A stretch of DNA of 64,000 bases from Amborella trichopoda (lineage: Eukaryota; Streptophyta; Magnoliopsida; Amborellales; Amborellaceae). This document shows positions 11,830 through 23,230 of the stretch, one piece after another. How positions within the stretch are numbered: position 1 is the stretch's first letter; every line of letters begins with the position of its first letter. Below the pieces are notes generated by a model. The model had not been told where the DNA came from. It worked only from the letters and a program-made list of their open reading frames with translations, and ran no database searches. The stretch is from positions 5,519,213 through 5,583,212 of the forward strand of contig NW_006499973.1 of the NCBI RefSeq assembly GCF_000471905.2. Reading direction: 5' to 3'. Both the position numbers and the translations under genes were made by a program.

Positions 11830-13445
11830 AACAAGAAATAGCACAGAGTCGAGGAGCTAAGGGTTGCCACTTTTGACCCAATATGCGTAGAAATTGAGCA
11901 GTTTGAAGATTGATGCGACCCCATTACTAGTTTCTTAAAACAGGGTAGGCTCCCAGAAGATTGTGCCGATGATAACAGTATACGTCGAATGCCTACCAAG
12001 TATACCCTCCTCAAAGGTGATGTTCTCTTTAGATGGTAATTTGACGACATTTTTCTCAGATGTTTCGACATCCAAGAAGCAAATAAGGTTTTAGAAGAAA
12101 TCCACTCAGCCATTTGTGGCCTGCACCAGTCCAGTCTTGAGCTTTATGAACGAATACGCAAGTTGGGATACTATTGGCCTTCTATGATCGCCGATTCCTT
12201 AAGCTAGGCTAAAAAGTGCCAATATGCTAAATACACTCCAGCTTGGTTCATCAGCCTCCAGAGCCCTTACATCCTACGGTTGCATCATGGCCCTTCTCAC
12301 AATGGGGTATGGATATCGTAGGGCCCATTGACCCCCCTTTCGCAATGGGCCATGTTTCTATTGTAGCTGCAACAAATTATTTCTCTAAGAGGGCTGAATT
12401 GGTCCCCCTTAAGCACGTTCCTGGGACAACGATGGCCTACTTTGTTCGACATCATATCATATACCACTGTGGAGTGCCCGATCAGATCATATCTGACAAT
12501 GACCCTCAATTTAAGAATCATCACATTGATTGCCTAGTTAATAGGTTCGATTTCGAATGAAGATACTCGACTATGTACGACCCTCGGGCGAATGGATTTG
12601 CTGAGGCTTTCAATAAGACTCTATATAAGGTTCTAAGAAAGTTAGTATAAAAAACAAGGAAAAACTGACATGAGAAGCTTCTCGAAGCACTGTGGGCTTG
12701 TCGCACTACTATACGAAATNNNNNNNNNNNNNNNNNNNNNNNNNNNNNNNNNNNNNNNNNNNNNNNNNNNNNNNNNNNNNNNNNNNNNNNNNNNNNNNNN
12801 NNNNNNNNNNNNNNNNNNNNNNNNNNNNNNNNNNNNNNNNNNNNNNNNNNNNNNNNNNNNNNNNNNNNNNNNNNNNNNNNNNNNNNNNNNNNNNNNNNNN
12901 NNNNNNNNNNNNNNNNNNNNNNNNNNNNNNNNNNNNNNNNNNNNNNNNNNNNNNNNNNNNNNNNNNNNNNNNNNNNNNNNNNNNNNNNNNNNNNNNNNNN
13001 NNNNNNNNNNNNNNNNNNNNNNNNNNNNNNNNNNNNNNNNNNNNNNNNNNNNNNNNNNNNNNNNNNNNNNNNNNNNNNNNNNNNNNNNNNNNNNNNNNNN
13101 NNNNNNNNNNNNNNNNNNNNNNNNNNNNNNNNNNNNNNNNNNNNNNNNNNNNNNNNNNNNNNNNNNNNNNCAAGTTGCTATTCACCAGGGAATAATCGAA
13201 AATGAGAGAGTCAAGCTCCAGTATCAAGAATTGGATGCACTCGATGAAAAGAGGCTAAAGGCTCAACAGAACCTTGAACTCAACCAAGGGAGAATGAAGA
13301 GGGATTTTCACAAGTCTGTTAAGATTCGCTCATTCACCGGTGGTGATTTAGTCTTAGCCTTCAAGAGGCCTATTGTTATGCATGGCCAGCGCAAAGGGAA
13401 GTTTGAGCCTAAGAAGGAAGGTCCCTTTACTCGCCCAAAGGGGCC
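11830..13445 (+). pseudogene. Integrase remnant of A1
   Basis: A zinc-binding N-terminus (12080-12240, ending in 'KLGYYWPSMIADS') leads to the catalytic core at 12243-12560 with 'WGMDIVGPI' and 'ISDNDPQF', the first two acidic residues of the DDE triad. The third falls near 12580-12600. The core is cut by the assembly gap 12720-13170. After the gap, 'QYQELDALDEKRLKAQQNLE' starts the C-terminal part, followed by the 'RSFTGGDLVLAFKRP' stretch. Broken. The reverse element A4 carries the same region at 63739-64000 and 59740-60035. Confidence 0.85.
12720..13170. other. Assembly gap (451 N)
   Basis: A run of N within the A1 integrase. Open frames that cross it are artefacts. Confidence 0.99.
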
Positions 13446-14261
13446 TACATACTAGCACATTCTAGTGGAGAAGAGGTGATGCCCCCTATCAACGGGTGAT
13501 ACCTAAAGAAGTACTATCTGTGATGCATATTCAAAAGAAAGGGACTCAATGTAAAAACCAGCAAGATAGTCTAAACAAAATGCTAACTTTTTTCTTTTAT
13601 ATTGCAATAAAAATGAGTTACAAGTTACAAGAACCCATTACTAGGGAGGTAACAAGTCTCTTGCATCTGAGGATAAAACTTGTACTTTTGCTCTTACATC
13701 TGAGACGAAGAAGCAAACTGATAAGTAAGAAGCAAACTGATAAGGAAGAAGCAAACTACAAAAGGAAGGACCTCCTCATGAAGAAGACGAAGCGAAACCA
13801 TTTGGAGAGTTAGCTTTAATTCATTTGATGAGTAAGAGGATAGTTACTGGCCAGAAGACAAAGCAGAGCCACTTCAAGAAGTTAACCTCAGTCCATCCGA
13901 CGTGTATGTCAAACATACAAGCCGGATACCTCATCTGACGTGTATGTCGAACATACGATGTAAGATCCATTCAACGTGTATATCAAACATAAAAGTTGAG
14001 CTGCCCTGGCAAAGAGCTGGCCTATGACGAGAAGCACACCTTGTTCATAATGGATGGCCTTTCCACATAACAACATGGACCTCACTATCATTCTGGAGGA
14101 TTTGTCTTCCGACAGCTACCACAAGCCACGCCCCATCATTTGCCATGTTTTTCCAGCCCATGGACATCGTCGTATGTAGCTCATCACCGAACATCGAGAA
14201 CCCCACACATGACTTACCAACACATGCGAGCATCAATTTTTGCATTATAATAAGCCACACG
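13446..14261 (+). other. 3' internal non-coding region of A1
   Basis: There is no domain here. Degenerate 'catctgaggataaaacttgt' and 'ccatccgacgtgtatgtcaaacataca' repeats occur two or three times each (13660-13760 and 13895-13995). The same stretch lies reversed in A4 at about 59004-59740, so it belongs to the family. No clean polypurine tract was found, which leaves the LTR start uncertain by up to about 250 bp. Confidence 0.55.
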
Positions 14262-14269
14262 TGCTGATC

Positions 14270-15560
14270 AGTGCCGATTGAACTGACCACCAGCTCGGTC
14301 CTTTAGAGGCCAGCACCGGTTACGTGCCCAACCCCTAGCGTCGACTATTTTGCTTGAGGGTCGACGCATGTTATATCAGCACTCCAAATCATCAACGCCG
14401 GTTACCTTAGCGCTAGTTGGACTTCTGTTAGCATCGGCCCTGTCGCGACTGTTCGTCTCCTGAGGCTCCTCGTTTCGCACCTCCTTAAATGGTCACAAGA
14501 TTTCCAAGGACAACGGTTCATCTCCAGCAACGTATGCCTTCCTCGTGACAGTTCACCTCCTGTAGCCGTACGGCCCACTTCTCGTGCTTGTTCGTCTTCC
14601 ATCGAAATTGCTCCCACACAGCCAAAAACTCATTTAAAAACCTTCTCGCCTATCTGTTTAGCTTGTACTTCACCAGAATCACACCATAAGGCTTCTGCAG
14701 ACTTCCCCTGAGTCCCCGAAAATCTCTGCGACACCACGAAAGTGCCGAAAAACATCCACAACCTCAAGTTGTACGAAAATACTCACTAATATGTTTCTTG
14801 CCTCTTCTTGAAAGAAAAACGATAGCCGGAGCCTCCTCTGCCTCCCAAAAAGATTCCCAATAAGCTCTCCTTTCCTTGCTACGTTCTTTGCAAACTCCCC
14901 AAATCCTTGGGAAAGCATGTTCAACGAAGGTCTTCTCTGCAGGACCCTTGATAAGAAGCCTACTGCCTCGAAGAACCTTCCCTACAGAGATTGTTGCTAA
15001 AGTCCCACGGCTTGTCGAAAACTTCAAACGAACGCTCTCTCCTTACGGTTAAAGAAAACTTGTGCTTTTTTTTTTTTTTGCCTTCGGTGAAAATAAGGGA
15101 AAACAGGATTTTACCCCCTTATATAGACTACACCGCCCTCAAATGCCCCTCACAAATTAGGAAGTCCAGTTGCATCTAAGGAAAACCAAGCGACAACAAG
15201 TCGGGTCAGGCTTTACATGAGGCCCGAGATTACTCTCATCAATCCATCCCCAGTGCCGGTAGACGTAGCGTCGGGTGAATTTCCACAACAACCCTAGCGC
15301 CAGTTGGCTTAGCATCGGGCGTGTTTCAAAATCCATCCTCGACGCCGGTTGATGCAGCTTCTGGTAAATTTTCAAACAACCCTAACGCCAGTTGACTTAG
15401 CGCCAGGTGTGTTTTCAAATACAACCTTAGTGCTGGGTGTGTCTCTGAAACGACCCTAGTGTCAGTTAACTCAGTGCCAGTTGACTTCAGATAATATCAC
15501 AGGTCATTCACAACGCCAGTTGTATTAAAACTCAGCGCTAGTTGTGTTGTGAAAACTCAA
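14270..15560 (+). repeat. Dispersed GC-rich short motif block (agcgccggttg type), A1 3' LTR
   Basis: Many variants of 'agcgccggttg', 'aacgccagttg' and 'agcgtcggg' are scattered at irregular 20-60 bp steps, dense at 14270-14420 and 15240-15570. Between them lies a conserved stretch (14560-15140) that ends with 'ttatatagacta' at about 15119. The block is seen again at 22150-22420, 40250-40560, 41460-41590 and, reversed, 58650-59000. Confidence 0.7.
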
Positions 15561-16059
15561 CGCCGGTTGAAAATTTGCAACAAACCATCTGTGCTACACA
15601 TGGCACTGGCCGTATTTCAAGCATTGTATGCCCTACCACTATCCCTAGTGGACTTGCACCCAGGCTATTGCACCTAAACTGTGACCTCACCAATGAAGTC
15701 ATGAGTTGTCCCTCATCCACCAACTAAGAGTTACACCCATACTGTGGCCCATCATCCTCAATGAAGTTAGGGTCACTCTCACCTCCCCAATACCCAGTGG
15801 ATCAGCTTCACACTAAGACACCTTATCCCAAGGGAGTCGGGTTACTGGTCATAAAGTCTCATCTTTCACCCCAGAGAGTACCTTATCCCCTTAAAAACCA
15901 CAGCAAGGTCCACTTTTGCTGGTCGTCCATCATCAGGTAACCATTTCCACCTTGCCCTCAGTTTGTGAATGGTCTTAGCCATGTTATCCTCAGGGAGTTA
16001 GATTACTGTCCATAGGCCAATTCCCCATGGAGCTCCACCTACATGGCAATCCACACAAC

Positions 16060-16640
16060 AGCCCGTGCTGTATGACCCTAAACTGCACAACCCTCGTTTA
16101 GACGCATGACCCAAAACTCCGCAGTACAAACTATACGAGCTTAAACTATAGCGTAGGTCTAGTTTAACGACCTTAAACTACATAGTCTTAAGTTGTGTGA
16201 CTTTAAACTACATAACTATGGTCTAGGCGCACGACACTAAACTCTGCGGTCCAAACTATACGACCTTAAACTGTAGCAGAGGTCTAGTTGTACGACCTTT
16301 AACTTGATGGTCCTAATTTGTATGACTTTAAATTGCATAACTATGGTCTTAGCTGTGCGACCTTAAACTGCATAACCATGGTCCAAACTATATGACTTTA
16401 AATTGTAACGGAGGTTTAGTTGCACGACCCTAAACTGCATGGTCCATACTATATGACCTTAAACCATAGTCTACATCACGGTCACACGACGTTAAACTGG
16501 ACAACACCATGGTCCGAACTATATGACTTTAAATTATAGTGGAGGTCGAGTTGCATGACCTTAAACTGCATGGTCTTAGCTGTATGACTTTAAAACTGCA
16601 TAACCACGGTCCAGGTATATGAACTTAAACCATAGTGCAC
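16060..16640 (+). repeat. ~31-bp subunit array, A1 3' LTR
   Basis: Same 'gaccttaaac' array as at 500-1130, with about 15-18 subunits. Confidence 0.8.
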
Positions 16641-17529
16641 ATTCTGACTGCATGGCAATAAACTACTTTGCCCAGATTAAGGAGGCAGGACCATAAATGC
16701 GCCCCGACATACGCACAGACACTTTTAGATGCACTTTCACGCATGCATTTCTTAACCTACCTGTTAGATTTTGCGCATCATCTTTATTATCTCCCCATGA
16801 GTTCATCACCCTACATCATTCCTCAGTGAGTCCCACCCTGCTCACAAAACGACGAACCATCCTATCATCCATACTCATTGTAAGTTAGTGGGTCACCATC
16901 GTCCACTCACTTTTCATACATTAACCATCTCTCATGGGTAGCCTCGAGCCATCTCCCCAAGTGAGCCAAACCACCACCATACTCACTCCATGGCCTTCAT
17001 AGACTGCCATCCATCACCATTACGGTCCAGCTGTATGACCTTAAACCATAGCACACATCTAGGCCGCATGACATTAATTGTTTCGCACGGGTCCCAGAGG
17101 CATGACCTTAAACACGCCCTCGCAAAAAAAAAAAGGAAAGAAATAAAGTGCATGGTTTATACCTGAACAGGGGAACGATATGAGATAAAATGATGGTCGG
17201 GCATGGTCACGAAACCATGAGTAAAAGAGTTCTGTGAATAAAAACCTGGCACGGTGAAAACCTGAAAGGGCATCGTTAGTAAAAATGGACAAAAAGGGTG
17301 GACATGGCTGAAAGGTCATGGGTAAAAGAGCCCCAAAATAAAAAAAAGAAGTTGGTGAAAACTATCTCTATGCTGCCGCTTCCCAAGTTCAAGTGAAAAT
17401 CTGCAAAGGATGCTTGGACCAATAAACAGGTTGATGCAACATTCGCTTCCACAGGTGACTTCAGCCAGCACTCCCTTCATCATCAAGACGTCCAACAAGG
17501 TGTAGACGTTAAAATCATCCTTGGACGTC

Positions 17530-18120
17530 CTTTTTAATCCTGGGTGAATAGGTATCCCAATCGAAGCCCTTATTCAGTCCTGGGTGAATAGGTAGCTCAG
17601 TCGACATCCTTCTTCAGTCTTAGGTGAATAGGTAACCCAGTCGATGTCCCTCTTCAGTCCTGGGTGAACAGGTAGCCCAATCGGCATCCTTCTTCAGTCC
17701 TGGCTGAATAGGTAGCCCAGTCGACATCCTTCTCTAGTTTTGGGCGAATAAGTAGCCTAGTAGGCATTCTTCTTCAGTCTTGGGTGAATAGGTAGCCTAG
17801 TCGACGTCCTTCTTTAGTTCTAGGTGAATAAGTAGCTCAGTAGACATCCTTCTTTGATCCTGGGTGAACAGGTAGCCCAGTGGATGTCTTTGTTCAGTCC
17901 TCGGTGAATAAGTAGCCCAGTTAACATCCTTCTTCGGTCTTGGGTGAATAAGTAGCCCAGTCGACATCCTTCTTTAGTCTTAGGTGAATAGGTAGCCCAG
18001 TCGTTGTCCTTCTCCAGTCTTGAGTGAATAGGTAACCTAGTCAACATCCTTCTTCAGTCCTTGGTGAATAGGTATCCCATTCGACATCCTTCTTCAAGGC
18101 TGGGTGACAAAGTAGCCCAG
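17530..18120 (+). repeat. 40-bp minisatellite, about 15 units, A1 3' LTR
   Basis: The 'cttcttcagtcttgggtgaa' unit is repeated about 15 times at 40 bp, against about 5 in the 5' LTR. The LTR pair was identical at insertion, so the array has grown in one LTR or shrunk in the other since then. Confidence 0.85.
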
Positions 18121-18129
18121 TCATTATCC

Positions 18130-18520
18130 TTCTTCAAGGACCTTCTCCCCATGCATGGAGTATGCATGCCTTCTTCTTGTCTTATGGACCTTCCCCCCAT
18201 GCATGGAGTATGCAGGCCTTCTTCTTCTCTTATGGACCTTCTCCTCATGCAGGGAGTATGCATGCCTTCTTCTGCTCTTATGGACCTCCTCCGCATGCAT
18301 GGAGTACGCTTTCCTTCTTCTTCTCTTATGGACCTTCTCCCCATGCATTGAGCATGCATGCCTTCTTGTTCTCTTATGGACCTTCTCCCCATGCATGGAG
18401 TGTGCATGCCTCTTTCTTCTCATATAGACCCCATGTATAAAATGTGCATGCCTTCTCTTTCTCATATGGACCTTCCCCTCATGCATGAAATGTGTATGCC
18501 CTCTCCTTCTTCTATAGACC
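18130..18520 (+). repeat. 48-bp minisatellite, about 8 units, A1 3' LTR
   Basis: Units of 'gaccttctccccatgcatgg', 'agtatgcatgccttcttctt', 'ctcttatg' at 48 bp; the 5' LTR has about 12 units. Long open frames on both strands are by-products of the repeat. Confidence 0.85.
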
Positions 18521-20263
18521 CCTCTCTCCATGAGGCTAGATGACAAAGTAGCTTAGTCATCATCCTTCCAAGGTAGAAGCAGAAAAAGTCAGGGCGGAAC
18601 CTGCCTGAGACTTCAGCTGGCCTAGCCGGCACGATCAGACCTTCGGGATCGGTTAATAGAACCTGCCCCCGACTGAACTCGGTAGACGAGACTAATAGTG
18701 ATACTCTGATCGTCAAAAGAAAACCTGGTGTAGCAGCAAACAAATGCTGCCAAAAAGTATCTTCTCCCCCTAAAGTCTCCATGGAAAGACCCACGAACAA
18801 TGCATCCCTACGTCCGAGCAGCCTAGTTACACCATTACTTGAATCTCCTCGACGTTCATGTGGTCCTGTGGTTATGAAGGAAAAAAATTAAAAGCTGAGG
18901 GAAAAATTCCAAATGATTGTCTTTGTCATTTCTCTTGAAGCACAACATTTGGTGGGGAGAGCTGCTTGAACATATTTTTCATCAACTTGGACCCTGGTAG
19001 AAAGCAGGTCAATAAAGCCTAAAACAGTGGAAAATTCCCAATAGTCTCATAATGGCCCCAGAATTGCTCAAGATCATCATCAACACTTCCAAAGATCACT
19101 TGCCAAGTTTTATCATGATCAGACATGTCTAACATAGTGAACACAAAGAAACAGTTTTTGAAAAATTGGGCTCTAACACCCTCAAACAGACCCTACAACT
19201 AGAGCTACATTTTTGGTTTCTCAAATCACTGTAAGATCACCTCCATTGGATCTGAAATGGTTGAAAACCCCCACGAGCCATGTTTCGGCTTGATCAGATG
19301 CTCCTAAACAAAGATATATGGAAAACATTGAAACAGGTGAGGCTATACACTATTCTCGGATGGCCTCACTACAACGAAACAACATTAAAGGTGACTGTTT
19401 TTACAGTCATGGGTAGTCACTTTTGGGGCCTGTAACTAACTCGTTCCAAATTGGATCCCTCCTAAATTTGGTGAGCGTATTTCTCATCAAGACGAACAAT
19501 TTGATATGTGGCATGCCCAGAGACGATATCCGAGTAGGGAGAAAAGCTAGAAAAAAGTTGCCGATCCGTGAAGAAGTTTCAGAAAATTTAGCAGCGACAT
19601 GCCTCGCTCGATGAACCAAATCATGACGCCCGTGTCACGAACCGATGCAAAACCAATTCCATTGTGTGCGTAAGGTTCAGGGCTATCATTGGACAGAACC
19701 ACGTACATGATGGACGGTTAGATTTCATGCATGAAGCTGATGAAGTTACTGAAATTCTGACCGTCGGATTCTAGATTTCGGCCAAAACGCAAAAGTTACG
19801 AAATCTTTAATCGGGCTCCAAATCACGTTCCTATTATTATCATGCGATCATGATGACATGCTCAGTGCGCTGCAAAGAAGAAATCACTGAAAAAAATTAA
19901 GAAAAGATCACACTACCGATTTGAAGTTTCCATGATTCAAATAAATTTCAAGTCTCATGATTATGACTCAAAAACATGATTCATGGCTCGAAGTTGGTAT
20001 CAAAACAATCACCATGTCGAGACTTATAAGAAAACAATAATCTTTCTATCAAACGAGCATCAAAACAACCCCGGGTCAGCCATGGAAGATCACACAAGTC
20101 CTTGGGCAGCCACAGGGACTGTTCTGGAGTTCCACCTATTATTAGGCAGGGGCAAAATAGTCCTTTTGCACCCATTTTTAGAATTTCTTTTAATTCAATT
20201 AAATCTTAATTTTCCATAATTTGGTCTAATTTTGATCAATCCACTCATGTTTGGGCACAAATT

Positions 20264-20271
20264 TATATAAA
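20264..20271 (+). promoter_or_regulatory. TATA box of A1 3' LTR
   Basis: TATATAAA in 'atttatataaatag', aligned with the TATA box of the 5' LTR. Confidence 0.7.
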
Positions 20272-20343
20272 TAGGAACTGCCTCATTGTAAAACGGACCC
20301 CCCCCCCCCACCTCTCCATCTTGAGTGGATTATTTGAAGATTC

Positions 20344-20349
20344 AATAAA
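20344..20349 (+). terminator. Poly(A) signal of A1 3' LTR
   Basis: AATAAA in 'gattcaataaaatttc', conserved in position with the other LTR copies. In the 3' LTR this would be the working signal of the element RNA. Confidence 0.65.
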
Positions 20350-20389
20350 ATTTCGATCCCTTGCTTGAGCTTGTGAGTATGTCTCAAAG

Positions 20390-21140
20390 GGAGAGAGAGG
20401 AGAGAGAGGAAAAGGGTTATACCCTTCGAGCAAGCAACTTTTTCTCTCCTCCCTCCCTCTTCTCTCTCTTTCTCTCTCTTCTCTCTTACCTCTTTCTCTC
20501 TCTTCTCTCTTTCTCTCTCTTATCTCTCTTTCCTTCTCTCTCTCTTTCTTCTTTCTCTCTCTTCTTCTCCCTCTTCATCTATCAGTCGGTGAGACATAGC
20601 ACTGATTGATTTTCACTCTATTCCTCTATCAGTTGGCAAGACCTAACACCAATTGGTCTTCTCCCTCTTCGTCTATCAGTCGGTAAGACCTAACATCGGT
20701 TGGTTTTCTCTCTCTTCTTTTGTCAACTGGCCTGACCTAGCATCGGTTGGCTTTCTCTCTCTTCTTCTGGCAACTAGCGATACCTAGCACCGATTGGCCT
20801 TCTCTCTTATTTTGTCAATTAGCGAGACCCTGTGTCGATTGGTTTTCTCTCTCTTCTTCTGCCAACTGGCAAGACCTAACATCGCTTGGCTTTCTCTCTC
20901 TACTTCTGTCAATTTGTGAGACCTAGTGCCGGTTGGCTTTCTCTCTCTTCTTCTGTCAACTGACGAGACCTAAAGCTGATTGGCCTTCTCTCTCTTCTTC
21001 CGTCAACTGGTGAGACATAGCATTGATTGGCTTTCTTTCTCTTCTTCTATCAACTGGTGAGACCTAGAGCCGGTTGTCTCAGCGCTAGCTGGTTATTTTC
21101 CTCTCTCTTTCATCTTCTGATACACTCGGCAATGTTTAGC
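20390..21140 (+). repeat. CT microsatellite and U5 array, A1 3' LTR
   Basis: An almost pure CT/CTT tract (20440-20580) is followed by about a dozen units of 'tctgtcaactggcgagacct' plus 'agcaccgattggctttctct'. An open frame at 20361-20609 is only the CT tract translated as Ser/Leu/Phe. Confidence 0.8.
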
Positions 21141-22889
21141 GTCGACTACATCTTTTCTCCCACGTTAGGCCAAATATCCACTAGCTTAGTCATTACTCTG
21201 ATCATCTCACTTGGTCGAAATCTTCTCTCCCCCCGTCTTTGTTTCTTCTTTTTGAATGCACATGCTTGTGTACCCTCATCAAAGAGGAAGAGGGTGAGGT
21301 CTGACCCACCTGTCCCGTAACCTTTGCATATATGTTTATGATTGCAGAAAAGCAGAAAATAAGAAGAATACGAGCTAAGGGAGGCGATTCCAAACCAGTT
21401 TTATTACTAGGGGCTTTCTTCATGAAATAAGAGGGCTCCCACGCGAGTTTGCCCAAGTAAGTCCCTAATCCACCTTTAAATTTCTCTCTCACGAGTTGGT
21501 AATACTTGCCCCAATTTTCAAATGAGGTTCCCTTGAGAGCGATCTCACAAACGTCCCTGGTCTTCCTCGAAACCTGAGACCCGTACCGCCCGATCCCCCA
21601 GTGTCGAAAAGTAGAGACAGTCCCTAGGAAGCTTCTTAAAACTCACCAAAAAACTCCCTAAACACACGAAAATGATCATAGTTTCACTGCCCGCTATTTT
21701 TACCAAAAACCATTGATGTCGAAACCTCTTTCCTTCACCGAAAAATCCCCTGTGCTAAAAAGCTTTCCTTGCAACTTCATCAAATTTTTGGTAAAGTCTG
21801 CACATCGAAGGTCTTCCCTGCAAAACCGCCTGAAATCCCACTGTTGGTCAAAAACCTTCCCTACAAAACTTTTGTTGAAATCCCACTGTTGGTGGAAAAC
21901 CTTCACTGCAAAACATTTGCTGAAGTCCCACTGCTCGCCAGAACTTCAACCGAGCATCCTCTCCTCACTATTAAAGAAAACTTTTGCTTATGTTTTTTAC
22001 CCACAGTGAAAATGAGGGAAAAGGGGATTTTACACCCCTTATATAGACTACACTACCCTCAAATGTCCCTCACAAATTAGGAATTCCAGTCTTGTCCAAG
22101 GGAAACCAAGCGATGATGAGTAGGGTCGGGCTTTGACTCGAGGCCCGAGGTACCTATAATCAAACAACCCTAACGCAGGTAAACTTAGCACGGACTGCGT
22201 TTTTAAAACAACTTTAACGCCGATTGACTTAGCAACGGGTGTGTTTTCAAAACAGCCCTAGCGTCAGTTGACTTAGCGCCAGGAGTGTCTTTCAAACACT
22301 TAACGTTGATTAACATAGCGCCGGTTGTCTTCAAAAAACATCACAGGCTGTACACAGCGTCAGCTAAGTTGTTAACAACCCAATGCTGGTTGTGTTTTTG
22401 AGAATTCAGTGCCCGTTGAAAATTCTCAAAGTCACTAACGCCACACCTGGAGTCGATAGTATTTCCAGCAGCCTATTGTCACCTACTCCAGGGGGAAGTT
22501 TTGTGCGTCCTACCACCCATCCTCAGTGATGTTGCACTCAAACTGTGACCTATCATCTATAATGGAGTCTGGAGCTACCCTTCATCCCCATGGGAGTCAC
22601 ACCCATACTGCAGCCCATTATCCCCAGTGGAGTTTGGGTCATTCTTACCTCTTCAATTCTCGGCAGGTCTATTTCACATCAAGCGATCTTAACCCCAGGG
22701 AGTAAGCTTGCCCCTCTAAGCCCTAGTGAAGTCCGCCTTTGTTGACCATCCTTCATTAGGTCACCATTTTCATTTGAGCCCTCTGCTTGTGTATGGAATT
22801 AACCATTTTATCCTCAGAGAGTCGAATTTCCATTAACATACATATTCCCCTTGGAGCTCCACCTACATGGCCACCCACACAATGGTCTA

Positions 22890-23230
22890 ATTGCACGACC
22901 CTAAACTGTAAGGTCCAAACTATATGACCTTAAACTGTAGCAGAGGTCAAGTTGCATCACCTTAAATGGCACGGTCCTAGTTGTATGACTTTAAATTGTA
23001 TGACCACGGTCTAGTCGTATGACTTTAAATCATAGTACACGTCCTAGCATTATGACGTTAAAAGGCTCAGCATTATGGTCCAAACTATATGACCCCAAAC
23101 TTTAGCGGAGGTTTAGTTGCATGACCTTCACTTGCACGATCCTAGTTGTACGACTTTAAACTGCATGACCACGGTCCAACTATACGACCTTAAACCATAG
23201 TGTGTGTCCTGGCTGCATGACGATAAACTG
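22890..23230 (+). repeat. ~31-bp subunit array, LTR A3
   Basis: A shorter version of the 'gaccttaaac' array, about 10 subunits. Confidence 0.7.

Larger units (their letters stand above)
1..21603 (+). mobile_element. Tat-type Ty3/Gypsy LTR retrotransposon A1 (decayed, left end outside window)
   Basis: Two related long LTRs (1-6032 and about 14262-21603) flank a decayed gag-pol read left to right. The order gag, protease/linker, RT, RNase H, second RNase H-like domain, integrase is that of Ty3/Gypsy; the second RNase H after an 'IKGQALADFLA'-type linker is the hallmark of the plant Tat lineage (Ogre, Retand, Grande relatives). The two LTRs look about 85-88% identical in the parts I compared, closer to each other than to the other copies in the window, so I treat them as one element. 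That suggests an insertion several million years old or more, depending on the host rate. It is broken, with more than a dozen interruptions across gag-pol. The left end and target duplication are outside the window. Confidence 0.85.
14262..21603 (+). repeat. 3' LTR of A1, about 7.3 kb
   Basis: It matches the 5' LTR from 15515 onward through all blocks: GC-rich motif block (14270-15560), 31-bp array (16060-16640), 40-bp array (17530-18120), 48-bp array (18130-18520), TATA (20264), poly(A) signal (20344), CT-rich U5 array (20390-21140) and tail. The start at 14262 is a best guess from where copies A1, A4 and A5 begin to align. The last ~30-35 bp of the family end are missing: at 21603 the sequence passes straight into LTR copy A3. 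Confidence 0.75.

Noticed and set aside
12670-13455. A 261-residue open frame
   Set aside because: Most of it is an N gap; only the flanking integrase pieces are real.
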